Below the pieces are notes generated by a model, which ran no database searches, was not told where the DNA came from, and saw nothing but the letters and a program-made list of their open reading frames with translations. A stretch of 64,000 bases of DNA from Dipetalonema caudispina (lineage: Eukaryota > Nematoda > Chromadorea > Rhabditida > Onchocercidae), in contig JABVXV010000169.1 in the NCBI GenBank assembly GCA_013365325.1, forward strand, positions 1-64,000, read 5' to 3'. Below, in pieces: positions 52,569-64,000 of this stretch. The position numbers and the translations under genes are program-made. The stretch's first letter is position 1, and each line of letters begins with the position of its first letter.

Positions 52569-55500
52569 TTAATCGAATGAAATAAGAAGTTCTTCAGTTG
52601 GCTGCGTTACAGGCTGCGATTGCGGTTCTCCATTCGCTTGAGATTGCACTGAATAACGCATGCTTTGGGCGGGGTGCTCCACTGTCATTCCATCTGAATA
52701 AAATTTGTAAAGGAAAATTCCAATCGTTGTATTTTTATTGGCAATCTTACTTCTCCTTCCTCTTCTTCTCTCGCTCCTCAATTTACACATATGATACATA
52801 CAAACACACACATCAAAATAAATCCACCAATTATGAGCTGGAATACCAATTTTTAACTAACTTGACAGGGAATATGGTGAAAAAGGTTGCATCATTTGAT
52901 TAGTATGCTGACTTAGAGCTGCTGAAATTGTCGATGGTGGTACAAAACTAGGCTTCTGCTGTTCCTGAGGACCGAATTTTTGGTGTCCAACATTAGCTGC
53001 AATAGCTTGGAGTTGCTGCGGCTGTTGTTGCCCACCTGGAAGTGTAACAACAGGTTGTTCCACCGGCTGCTGAAACTTTTATTTTCTTCAATAAAGTCCA
53101 ATAAATTTCATCATATTACAACAAAATCCTTCAAGTGCATAATTTCAACTTTACCTTTCATATTGACTGATCCAGGCTCAGATAAAACACAATCAATATT
53201 TAATATATTATGCACAGAAAAGTTAACAAGAAGTTTTTATATAAAAAACCATAAATCCTCATAGAGAAATCAAGCACCTGATATCCGGGATAAGTCTGTG
53301 CAACGGAAGACTGTAAGGAAGCAGCACTGTAAGCTGGAGTATTACTGGCTGCAAGAAGTTGTAGTGAATTCTGAGCAACATTCAACTGATAATTCGATGT
53401 TGACACATCTGGCTTGAAGAATTGCTGCTGCTCTTGCAGTCGCTGCACATCTAGCGAAACCTATTAATCCAAACAGTATGGATAAAAAATTTTTAAATCC
53501 AAAAACAAGAATTGATAGCCTGTTAGAAATTTTACTGTTTTAGTCTGTTTTACTCTTACTTCTCGGCCATATATTTTAAAGAATCCGATTTCTGAAAAAG
53601 CTCAAGCTATGCGTAAAAAGTTATGAACCAGATTACCTGATCAGCATACGGCTGAATTGGTGCATAATTTGCAATGTTCGAACCCTGCTTAATTGTTGCA
53701 ACCGCGGTACCATCCTGCATCATATGTACACCAGATGGATAACTCTGTGCTGCCGCCGTCATTGGTACAGCGTAAGTTAATTGCGCTTGATCCACAAATG
53801 CACCCGGTGGATAACCTAAGGGAATTTTGTAGTATTGTAAATAGTAATTCTTGAAATGAGAGACAATTTTAGTGTGCAAAACACTTTAACTCGGTATAGC
53901 ACGCAATGAAGTTTTATACAACTATTATTAAATGTTGAGAGGGGCATACAAGCCAACAGATTCGATTCTTCGATGGTGACAAAGCTCTATTATCAGTCTA
54001 TCGAGATTCGGCTAAAGATACCACTGTTGGCACTGCCATAAAAGATAGATCTCTCTCACAAGCCAAGATAATATGGAACTAGCTCCAAAATGCAAAATTA
54101 TTGTATCTTATGGCACTCCAAAAGTGAACTGAAGACAAGATTAGAACATGCAGATTACTCTCATCCCCACGTCGTTTTTTCTTCAACATAATGTGAATAT
54201 TAACAAACCACAGGGAACGCCATTTCCTTGCATGGTAGTCTGACTAGGCTCCGTAATCATCTGACTATAATGTATTTCCGTGGGTTGACCAGCAGTATTC
54301 ATTTGAATATTTTGTCCCATCATTTGCATTCGCTTCATTTGTATTTCCTGTTCCTGCTGCTGGAAACGTAAAAGTGCCATTTGGCGTTGATGCAATATCA
54401 TCTCCTGTAATCAAAATTGCAGCAGTGAAATTGTAGATCGAAAACAAGCAAAAGCTTGAAATAAGTAAAAACTAAATAAAAAATTGTGAGAAAAGAAACA
54501 AAACCGTCAGTAACATAAGGCCATATATTCGAAAGATTAGAACTTCTGAGGAAAATTCAAAATATTAAATACAAATTTATCGGCTCTGATACTGTGCACG
54601 AAAAAGAAAACTAACATGCTTCTTCTGTCTCATCAAATCCACCTTCTGCTGCATTTGTATCTGTTTCAGACGTTGTTCCTCTATAATTCGTGCCTGCTTT
54701 TGGCGTTCATGATCCTCCCTCAGAGCATCTATGGCCTGTCTAGCTTCCTGGATATGAGCTAAACTATCTTGAAGAGATTCAAAGTGATCTGAAAACAAAC
54801 AATGTTGTGACTAACAGTATTAACATTATTAATTTACAGATCGTAAAGCAACTCTATTATTGCCCTTGACTACTCCAAATATTAACTTTAAACATTCGGA
54901 TCATTATTATCGACGAGGTTATTATCAAATGCATTAAGGTGAACGGACTTCTCTGATCCTCTAGCTTGTTCATGCGTGCCATTACTTGGGCGTGCATTTC
55001 GGTTAAGCGTATGAATAATGACTGTATTGCAGTGTCGTTGACAACCGAACGATTTCGAGCAACGTTGGAACGAATTCGATTATCCATGACAGTAACCTAT
55101 GAGAAGCAAAACATACGGAGACGAACTGGCAATATATAGAACGAAAAGAAAAAGCATAAATAAGAATTTATGTGGTGCACAGAGTTTTCAATTGTTACTG
55201 ATTTCCATACGATTTTTGATCACTTTCTGTCATCCAATGCAGTATATTGCACGACAGCGGTTCTATTGCAAGCAAATACTATTGTATATACGTTTTCGGG
55301 AAGAAATATATGACGATATGGAGGTAGACTTCAACGTGTTGACTGCTCCCTTCCTAGAATTTTCTCCAGTTATTGGAAACCAGAAATAATGTACCTGTTC
55401 CACCAGCTGCCGACAAAATTCCATTGTTTCTGCTGTTTCTTCCTCTTCAGTACTAATAAAATGAGATGTTGCGGTAGTATCACTTTCTAGCTGCTTTGTT

Positions 55501-58500
55501 GTTGAAGCAAATGAAGGTGCGGCAAGTGAAACAGTACCATCACGGTCATGACTAGGTGCACAACGCGATGATTCACTTGGTGGTGGTGCAGTTGGTGTTG
55601 GTATTTTTTGATGATCGTCACCAGCGAATACCGTTGCTACCTAAAATAAAACCTGTTTGCTACTCACTAGGTAGAATTAATCACCTTGAAAAAGTAAAAA
55701 CATAACAAAAGTAAGAAGAATACGACTATACACAAATTATAAATATATATATAATCGGCTTCTGTATAGGTAAGTTATTCTTAACCAAAATAAACATTTA
55801 AAAAGCATAAAAGTACCGCATTTTGCTGTTCATTTTTTCTCTGTTGCCAGTAATCTCGGTTTAAATACCTCGCCAATTCTGGATCTATATAAGCCATAGT
55901 GGACGATACTGGTGTGTCGCTTCCTGAATGTAAATTCTTCCACTTTTAATTTAATTCAAAAACCATCAAAACGCTTCATCAAATCATAGGCTAGAACTTG
56001 TTCCTTTGTGCATTCATGGATGTTTTCGCGCAAACAACAAAAAAAAAAGTACCAATGGAGGGCGCAGCTCCTTTATAAACCGATTTATTCAGCTCTCCAT
56101 CACAAGTAGTTCCATTAGTTTTAACATCATTTAAAGTATCACTACCATTATACAATTCATACAGTCGACGCTGTCTTTCACGTTCCTAAAATTTCGTTTC
56201 TTCATGTTCATTATTGTATTTTGAGGTTATGTCCGGAGATTATCCGAAAATTAATGCAATAATCCCACTTCAGTGTATCATTATAACTAGCCTAAATACG
56301 CTTCGGCGATAACAGGCCGACTAGCCGAGTAAAGGCCCTAACTGACACTGAAGAAGAACCTGCTTGCTCTGTCTTTTCTGTTACAAAACGGCCTTTTGAC
56401 ATCAATAATGCAGAAATTGGTGCAAACTTATTATCCTCGCAGTTCAAATATGTGGCTCCAAAATAATCGCAGGCAACAAAGACAAACCTGTGCTTCTGCT
56501 TCTGATTGACTCAATGCAATAGCCAAATTGATTTCATCCTCCTCAGCTTGCTTTAATTCACGAGCGCGCTGCTCAGCTGTTTTCCGCGCATCAATGGACG
56601 AAGATTTATCAGCTTTGGGTGACAGCGGTACTGAACTCTGTGAACAACTGACATCGATCTTTTTTGCTGCTGTCTTCTCATAACACCCATCACACACTCT
56701 TACCTGGAAAAATTCTTTATTTTTTTTTAAACTCGGAAAACCCCTTCTTTTCCAACGCGGCTAAATAAACAAAAGGTGGCAATCTCGAGTGGAAGAAATG
56801 ATCTATTTTAAGAATCAAATCTTAAGTTCAGGATGCAAGATAGGATGTTTACGGAACTGAACGAGTCGATGAAATGATGGGTGGGTCAAGTATTTAGTCA
56901 GGATGTTTAAAAACTAAATTTCTTTCTTTTAAATGGCGGAGTATTCGTGTTCACCTGTTTTTCGATACCATACTGAGGCAAGAAGCTTTGTTTGCTGCTG
57001 CACTTATCGCAAAATATTTGTCCACATGCACGGCAGTGATGCTTACGTGTAATGATCCCAAAAGCTGTTCGACATCTACAACGAAAAATGATTTCTTCGG
57101 AACAATATTACTCAACATATCACTTCTAAAGTGGGATTATCAGAATGTGGATAATTCCAAAGACAGGATAAAGCCAAATAAAACTTCCCACCTGAAACAC
57201 TCCTCTCCGTCAGCCCATTCCGGCGCACTTTCCGCAATGAACATTGCATCTGCTTCCGCGACATGCGGAAAATCAAAACCGGCTAACTTCATTAAATTAT
57301 GGGTATCGACCACAATTTTATACTCCGGTTTATTTTTGAAAGCCAATGCCCAACACTGCAGCAATTCCAGTATCTTGTTTTTAACCTGAAAGTACACTGA
57401 TCCATTTCTTTGCGAAATTTGAATTCACTTTTTCTTGAAATTCGGTTTCAAAATTAATCTGTGCAGTAATAAAATGTGGCAGACTTCAACACTAGAAAAT
57501 GAAATGAATTACAAGAAAGGGAAACTTTTCCATGCACTTTATTGACTACCCCATTGTTACCCATAATAAGCCCTCTTCCGATGATTCTAACCGACAATGT
57601 ATGTATCGCACCCTATGTCTAATTCACCGATACTCGAATTATCCCATTTGACTAAGAATTTCACAGTGTTTTAACCAGTTCTTCGACAGACGAAGTAACG
57701 TAAGACATGCTGTACTGCTACTGATTTCTACGATAAAAGCTCTTATTATAAGTAGAAGAGATTCTTAAAAAATATTTGGGGAAAATAAATGACAAATTGT
57801 TGACCAACCTTATCTGGTGTTGTATCTAGTGAGAGATTCTTCAAATCTTCCATAAAATCCCTTGTTGCAATTTCAGCATGAAACTGAAATGACCGGTACG
57901 GAAAGAAATTGACATAAAATTTTTTTTTTTTTTTGCAAAAATTATATTATCGAAGATGAAACGGCATGAAGAGACTACCTTGACACCACAGTTCTTCATG
58001 CATGCTTCCAGAACGAGTAATGCATGATGAGCCACATGCGGATTTTCGTTATGGTACCTCTTCCTAATTGCAGCTGCGGCGGCTTTTACGCTACAAATTT
58101 GCAGTCTGTACTTTACAAGAAACAACTAAAATGAAATATATAACTGAATAGCTATAGTGTACGGGTGAGAATGGAAAACAGGAATTCTTGTCTATCAATC
58201 AAGTTGCGAATTGCTGACACTACAGGAATTCCACTTGTTGAAGCTAGTCTTAATCTTGTTAGATCGGTAAGCTCCCAGAGCTCTCCTTTTCATCATATCC
58301 CCATAAATCAAATCGTTCGCCTTGATTCTCGGAAACATATGACCATATGCTGACAAAATATCATCCTAATAATCAGAAGTACTTACGGCACTTCTCCTCC
58401 ACGTATTAAGTCAACACATTCGATAATGGCATCCCAGTTTGGATCAATAAGTGTCGAATCGGTGGCCTTATCTAAAAAACAAACCAGGAGAACTATTCCA

Positions 58501-58564
58501 ATACGTGATTAAAAATCATTAATTTAAAACCTCCAGAGAATTTACTAATTTTTGGCGCCCTCAT
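52569..58564 (-). CDS. hgrs-1: HRS/HGS (Vps27 homologue), ESCRT-0 ubiquitin-sorting subunit
   Basis: Exons on the minus strand: 58564-58531, 58471-58387, 58090-57979, 57883-57809, 57385-57192, 57075-56955, 56703-56488, 56185-56053, 55923-55817, 55640-55395, 55096-54949, 54788-54616, 54404-54209, 53815-53637, 53460-53278, 53069-52862 and 52693-52569, about 844 residues. Domains in order: VHS (about 11-145, DKATDSTLIDPNWDAII and NPHVAHHALLVLEACMKNCG); FYVE zinc finger (about 155-220, with CRTAFGIITRKHHCRACG, FCDKC and VRVCDGCY), which binds PtdIns3P on early endosomes; a ubiquitin-interacting motif at about 262-278 (EEDEINLAIALSQSEAEAQ); DPELARYLNRDYW; the STAM-binding coiled coil (about 470-575); a Gln/Pro-rich tail; and the terminal clathrin box LISFD. 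HRS recruits ubiquitinated cargo into multivesicular bodies. In-frame ATGs at 58588 and 58621 could extend the N-terminus. A TTTTAG acceptor at 58642 may be the trans-splice site. Confidence 0.94.
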
Positions 58565-58621
58565 CCGATTTTTCAAGAAAAGCGACATTAATTTTATACC
58601 AAAATAAGTAAGAATAAACAT

Positions 58622-59180
58622 TTATTTCGACAAGTGGTCACCTAAAATTACAGTGAAGAAAAAAGGAAGTACCCAATTGACGTTCAAAACGTTTTGCCAT
58701 CGATATAGAGTAAAGCAATAAAATTCTGTATTATACAAGTAAGTCTGAAACATTTGAATAGTTCGGGTATATGTGGAGACGACATCCTGATTAACTGATG
58801 TTAGCATCGTAAATCGTCAAAACTGTTCATTCTTAATGATGAAATTCACCAAAGTCCCCTCTCAAAATTATATTTCAGGATTCTCGTTAGTCCAAGACTA
58901 CACCAGAACAAAATAAAATGCAAGGATGACGATATTTCGGCAGGATAAACTCATTAAGCCTTTATCTTTCAACACACTCCACTCACAATGAACAACGGAA
59001 AATGCACGATTATCCCGAAATGGGTAAGTAAAGCTACGACAAGTCTGGGAAGACCAAGTGTTAACTTCCCGTCCTTCTCTCTCGTGCAAACCTGTCACTT
59101 CAACTACTCAGAAATCTCAACCACACAACAACCAACCGGTTTCAATGTCAGCCTTGTGAAATTAGTGGACCGGTCATAAA
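58622..59180. other. hgrs-1: Upstream region of HRS
   Basis: Immediately above the first coding exon on the minus strand is TTTTAG followed by G at 58641, a plausible spliced-leader acceptor. The most 5' in-frame ATG (58621) lies just below it and is preceded in frame by TAA. Beyond this the sequence has mixed base composition without a supported gene. Short open frames on both strands at 58898-59179 have no recognisable content. Confidence 0.4.
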
Positions 59181-59926
59181 CCGGTTCTTGCTTTTGCCTC
59201 TTCGAGAAATTTGAATTCTATAAAGGCCTCTTCAATATGCACACTGTTTCTTGCCCGTGTTCTTCCAACCACTTGCTATATAGAGAAGAGATATGTTTTT
59301 GCAGTAGCTATGCCGGAATTACTTTAGGATTTCTGACAATTGCTCCTAGAGAGCATAATGTAGACAATTAAACTGCGTGATAGGATCGTGAAAAGTCAAT
59401 TCCCGGGAATCAAGGATCGAAAACTAAGGTTTTTCAGTCAATATTGTTTCTGTCATATGATTTTACATTCAAACAAATTCAGTAATATCATATGATTCCT
59501 TTTGGTCGATCAGTGATTAATACATTACCAAACATTACCAAGACTTGACTTTTTTTTTCCTAAGGTCTACCTTCCTTTGATATTATCCAAGATTTTGATA
59601 TAGTATACTGCTAAGGAATTCTGGAAAGCTAACAAGCATAAATTATTCAGAAAATTAGAATATTATCCTAATATCCTGTTTTCATACAATCTTCAGTATA
59701 TCATCCATTTGCAATTCTCATATTAAAAACAATTTGTCATCATCGCTTCCGGAAAGTGTCATCATTTTTAAACCACGTAACTTTGTGTATGTTATTTCTT
59801 TTCCTAAGTTATGTTCAGAAAATGAAAACAAAAAAAATTACTGAACAAATGATCGCGTATTTGATGCGATGCGTCTCATCCACTGTATACTGCGTATTTG
59901 TGTGTGCATAGGTACGTATATATGTA

Positions 59927-59965
<39 letters not shown>

Positions 59966-61255
59966 GTGTATGTGTATACACCAACATTGTTCAATTGGTG
60001 GTTGTGATTCATTATCACAAATAATGTGTTCATGCTGGTGTTTCCCTCTCCGGTGGTTTACTGAATCGATGTATATTTTATTAGCTTTTTTAAAATTTTA
60101 AGTGGATTACTGATTAAGACAAATCATGTGGTCAATTACAAGCGTATTCCGTCCACATATCCATCTCAATGTTTACAATTCAAATCCGTTCTCCCTTTCA
60201 TTTGTCCACTCTTCCATCCGTTCATTTGTCCGTCACCATGTCTGCAGATTCTCTCATTTATTTTGTTCGATTGTCCGTTTATCCGTCCACCTGTCGACTC
60301 GTTTCCTCTACCTGTATGGTTGTATCTTTACAGTCAATTTGTTTCCACCTTATTTTCATGAAGATGAGTAAGAGATATGCCGTGGGAAAAGTTAAACAGA
60401 CTAGATGGAAAGACATTCCTCTATGCTGGCTAGATAATGAACAATCTTGACCAGAAAGAACGAAAGGGATGGACGAATATTTTGAATGCATTCTAGTCCT
60501 TGTGATAATTTTGTTAAAAATCCCTTCCCTCCTTTATCTACAGTAAGAATTGTAAAATTTTCTCAGCACGGATCTTTGTCTAAAGGTCGACGTAAACTAT
60601 GTGTCTTACAGAAAATGTCACTTTGCCGCAAATCCAACTGAGAATGGCGATATGTTGGAATTGTAATGGTCAAATGAAAACTTCTGATAGTTTTACACTT
60701 GGACGGAATCAGTGGGTCAGAAATGAGTTCTTCATAGAACCCGAAACCAGGACTGCTCATTACAGGATGTTATGTTTGATACAGGCAAATGGCCTGAAAT
60801 TCCGCAGGGATCATCTGATGTTTTTTGCTCAAACCTAAGAACGTATTTTATAAGCGTAACCTTATTGAATAAGATTCCATAGTCTTTTGGTGGTTTCATT
60901 TAGTTTCAATTTTAACTTAGAGTATGGGTCTAGAGATATTTAACACGTCTCGTGCTGTCTGCATAGAAATATCGCCATACCAACGAGTTATACATGCGTA
61001 AGCCTCAATAATCTGAACTATGCCATTTCTGATAATACCGCGGATCGACTGGTACTCTACGGTTGACGCAAATGTTGTTAATGAGTGCTGATTTGTGCAA
61101 CTGTGAATTTCCATGATTTTGAGATATGTAGTTGGGTAAGTTATCCGGTCGCTTATTTTAAAGGATAACATCCAGGCGAAATTCGTTCGATTGCTATGAA
61201 CATTCGGGAATGTTTACTTTGTATTATTCGTGCAAATAACTAAACCTAGATTCTA
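59181..61255. other. Intergenic region between divergent HRS and WASP genes
   Basis: GC is higher than in the 20-40 kb desert. Short overlapping open frames at about 60126-60450 and 60599-60838 have no recognisable content, and several frames are open over the same bases, so they are not called. A TG/TATG microsatellite occupies about 59922-59976. Confidence 0.4.
59922..59976. repeat. (TG)n / (TGTA)n compound microsatellite
   Basis: A run of TG dinucleotides passes into TGTA tetranucleotides and back to TG. Confidence 0.9.
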
Positions 61256-61268
61256 GAAGTCCGACACT

Positions 61269-61323
61269 ATGAGTGGTTCAGAATTTCTGGATCCGTCTGC
61301 TATGGTGGGATTGAACTGGGCAG
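61269..61323 (+). other. Candidate alternative first exon upstream of WASP
   Basis: GATTCTAG ends at 61256, and 12 bases later an ATG opens the frame MSGSEFLDPSAMVGLNWA, closed by a donor G|GTTAAT after 61323 (phase 1). The acceptor-ATG-donor arrangement looks like a trans-spliced first exon. Its phase does not fit the first or second WASP coding exon. It does equal the phase at which the third (last WH1) exon ends, so it could join the fourth, off-window exon and give a WASP isoform without WH1. This is inference from phase only. Confidence 0.3.
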
Positions 61324-62862
61324 GTTAATGAACAGAAAATATCATTTTACTATCCGTATATGAAATCAGATAGTTCAACATTAGACGTTGAAATTCCACT
61401 TATTGGTAAATATTAAATAGCTGTTGTAGTTAATATTGCACTCGGCTTTTATCATATCCGTTGGTCTGAGAGGGTTGAAATATCGGCACTGCAAGATGCA
61501 TGCTACGTACGGTGATTGCCCAAGAGTAATTATAAAAAATCGGAATGTTCCGTTTAGTTTGATCCACTGATATTGTTCATTATAAGTTGCAGCACGTGGC
61601 TTTATTCAGTCAACATGTCAAAATAATATGTCAATTAGCATTAAATTTTCGAAATTATAGCTAAATGTCGTGGGAATTTTTGGCAAATATCTGCTTGCTA
61701 TGCTATAATCGTAAAGTATCGATAATCTTTGTGGTGATATAGAAGCTGAAATCAGTAGTTATAACATCGGTTATTTTTCTAGGGTACCAATATCTAGAGG
61801 TCCATACATTGTTTATGTTTGTTCCTGGATAATCAGCAGTAGTCAGCGGATTTGATATGCATTTAAAAATAACGATGTTATTTGATCTGTTTGTTTTCTG
61901 AAGCGTTTGTTCATGAATGTATTTATTTTCAGAAGACTGTGCAGTGGTAGTTTATTTGCACTTAGAAGAATTTGTGTCTTTGGCCAGTTCAATCTGCATT
62001 TTCTCAGGTTGATCGCTTTTATATTGATCTTGACTTTCCTTGGTTACATTTTATCCATTTATCGTAGGACTGCGCGCCATACATGGCCGTAAATCGACCA
62101 TTTAAAATAGGCTGATGAAACCAAACCATTCTCTCATCAGATCAGGTCATTGGTAATTCGGATCTCCTCATTAGCCTGTTAGTATGCGTTTCGTCGATTT
62201 GACGAATCTTTAGAGCATTTGTCCTGTAGGTCGTGATTATCATTCTTTAATCGTTGCCATTCATATACAACCTGATGGGATATTAAAGTTTGGGTCTTGA
62301 GGAAAAACTGTGGTATAGAAATATAAAGGATTTTCATTGATAGTGAAATCGTCTTGGAAGGGGAGATCTTAAATTTTATGATAGTTTTAAGTATTAGGGC
62401 TTACTTTCAGTGTTTCATTTCCTGATAGTTACATTTTCTAGGCTTCTTCATATACTCAATATAACTTTTTTTTGTTTGTTTGTTGTGAAATTCGTTGCTG
62501 AAAATTGAGATTGACATGAGTTGTTACCGGTATTAAGAGTTGTGGAAAAATTCCACTTGATAAAACAAAAGTTGCAACATATTTAAAGTGAAATGCTGAG
62601 GTATTGAGCTGTCGAGTGATGTAGTTATAATCCTTGTCAGGATATACAAACTTTATCACTACTGTTGCTTTGACAGAAGTTGTGATTCTGGTTATTTCAG
62701 CTAATCTTATTACTGGACTAAAATTTTACTTGCTGTTTATATTTATTAAAAGTGCCTTTCTGTCAAAGTGGATCTTAGAGATATTGGGTAGTAATATCTG
62801 AGGTCATAGAGGAGATTTATTGTTGCTTTTTTGCTTTTCTCTTTCTCACTGTGCTATTTTAT
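61324..62862. other. Region immediately upstream of WASP
   Basis: No supported gene. A short plus-strand open frame at 61907-62092 and a minus-strand one at 62456-62659 have no recognisable features. The stretch is probably promoter or, if an upstream first exon is used, intron. Confidence 0.4.
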
Positions 62863-62868
62863 TTTCAG
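62863..62868 (+). other. wsp-1: Probable trans-splice acceptor of WASP (TTTCAG)
   Basis: TATTTTATTTTCAG ends at 62868, three bases before the start codon at 62872. A consensus nematode acceptor this close to the ATG suggests spliced-leader addition. An upstream 5' UTR exon is the alternative. Confidence 0.55.
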
Positions 62869-62871
62869 GAT

Positions 62872-64000
62872 ATGTACACCGGTGGTACAGCAACTGGCGC
62901 ATATCAGTTGGGCGTACAGCATGTGGGCTTGAATAACACACCCACAGGTCGTCCCAAAAAAAGGTCTATTTTTTACGAATTTTGGTGGATATTGATTGTG
63001 GGAAAGACGTGAAATCTCGATTTAATTGACTTTTTAAAGAAGCTGTTCTTCCACTCCGCACATTCAAATGTTATTTTAACTGCTACTTTACCATTATTTT
63101 ATTCACAACATCTTTAATTTTCTTTTTTATTTGCGTTATATCATTATTGCAGACCACCAAACACAGGTGCCCTTCTCTTTAACTCAGTTGAAAATGGTAC
63201 ATTATTTTCGTTGCTTGGGCATGACTGCATTTCATTGGCAGCAGGTGTTGTGCAATTATTGAAATCCGATCCACGTAATCCAGGAGTGTGGATCAAAGCT
63301 CACAGAGGAGTGGTTTCGCTCGTCAAGGACTATGATAAAAGAGCATATTTCTTACGCCTATATGATATTTATAGGAAACAATATCTTTGGCAACAAATGT
63401 TGTGAGTTATTTACAATTTCAAAAAATTTTGATTGTCGATTTAGGGTAGTTCTTTCTTAATGTAGAAAATGTTGTACAAGTTAAAAAAAAAAAATTATTG
63501 GAGTTCATTTCTTAACTTCAGTCTTAATACCACCAGTGATTTTGACTATGTTTCTTTATAAACAATTTCTATAGTTTTTTAGAAATCCAGCAGTTTTGTC
63601 CAGAAAATATTTTATCCAAAAATGTTTAATGTTAGCAGTTTGTGTGTGATCGCAAAGTTTTTTGCACTCGCTAGTTCAGGTACAAGAATTTCCATGCGTC
63701 GCAACCAATAGGATGTCCCCACCTTCTAACATTTGAGGGAGATGAATGCGTGTTTGGTTTGAATTTTTCAAGTAAGGAAGAAGCATACAGCTTCAAGTCC
63801 CACCTTGACAAACGTTACGAACAGGAGAAAAAGTCTCGTAAGTTTGTCAGGCATTATTTCTTTCTGCATTTCCTAATTTTTCTTTGACATATTTTGAACC
63901 ATAGAAAACGATTGGGAAATTGCTGTTTCATTTCAATGTTTAAAAAAAATTTAATCTTTCCTACTAAATTTGAGGAAGCAGAAAGTTTAGAAGGGTGAAA
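62872..64000 (+). CDS. wsp-1: WASP-family actin nucleation-promoting factor, N-terminal WH1 portion (cut by window end)
   Basis: Three coding exons are visible, 62872-62963, 63153-63401 and 63680-63837, followed by a GTAAGT donor; the gene continues beyond the window. The 166 visible residues start with a short Gly/Thr-rich leader and then carry a full WH1 (EVH1) domain from about residue 31. Recognisable words are GTLFSLLGHDCISLAAGVVQLL (positions about 41-62), VWIKAHRGVVSLVKDYDKRA, YFLRLYDI, YLWQQMLYKNF, HLLTFEGDECVFGLNFS and KEEAYSFKSHLDKRYEQ. WH1 binds WIP-type verprolins, which stabilise WASP and localise it. The missing part should hold the CRIB/GBD, a proline-rich region and the VCA segment that activates Arp2/3 downstream of Cdc42. 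The gene is divergent from HRS, 4.3 kb away. Confidence 0.92.

Noticed and set aside
60126..60838. Three overlapping plus-strand frames and others upstream of WASP
   Set aside because: Mutually overlapping frames without motifs, starts or splice signals.
1..64000. tRNA, rRNA, CRISPR, Wolbachia-derived insert or intact transposon
   Set aside because: By eye I found no B-box-like tRNA core in context, no repeat-spacer array, no bacterial-type coding block and no transposase or reverse transcriptase frame. A tRNAscan-SE run and a BLASTN against Wolbachia would be decisive.

Overview
The window looks like nuclear DNA of a nematode, most likely a filarial (spirurid) species. It is strongly AT-rich and full of A/T homopolymers. 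Genes have many small exons with TTTCAG/TTTAG-type acceptors, and the first coding exons of two genes sit a few bases downstream of such an acceptor, as expected for spliced-leader trans-splicing. Two adjacent genes (HRS and WASP) are, as I recall, also neighbours in Caenorhabditis elegans. No bacterial genes, rRNA, tRNA or CRISPR array were recognised. The species assignment is inference.

Layout. (1) 1-9150 is gene-poor, with an A-rich low-complexity block, a duplicated repeat module rich in TTTGCATG, and a 37-bp triple tandem repeat. (2) 9151-18433, minus strand: a ten-exon gene whose exons join in phase to give about 1154 residues, an Old Yellow Enzyme-type NADH:flavin oxidoreductase barrel followed by a roughly 730-residue acidic tail in one large last exon. 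The barrel has lost the usual ligand-binding residues. (3) 18457-40611 is a 22-kb stretch without a recognisable gene, rich in poly-A/poly-T and microsatellites. (4) 40618-51302, plus strand: a complete 27-exon phosphorylase kinase beta-subunit gene of about 1146 residues ending in a CaaX-like CLVS. (5) 52569-58564, minus strand: a complete 17-exon HRS/HGS (ESCRT-0) gene of about 844 residues with VHS, FYVE, UIM, coiled coil and a terminal LISFD clathrin box. It converges on the kinase gene. (6) 58565-62871 is a divergent intergenic region with a candidate alternative first exon. (7) 62872 to the window end, plus strand: the first three coding exons of a WASP-family gene covering the WH1 domain and cut by the window edge.

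The genes have separate jobs: flavin redox or a derived binding role, glycogen breakdown control, endosomal cargo sorting, and Arp2/3-dependent actin assembly. HRS and WASP both act on endosomal membranes and actin, and their adjacency appears to be old microsynteny. All exon models were built by hand, requiring GT/AG boundaries, phase continuity and family similarity. In each complete gene the summed coding length is a multiple of three.
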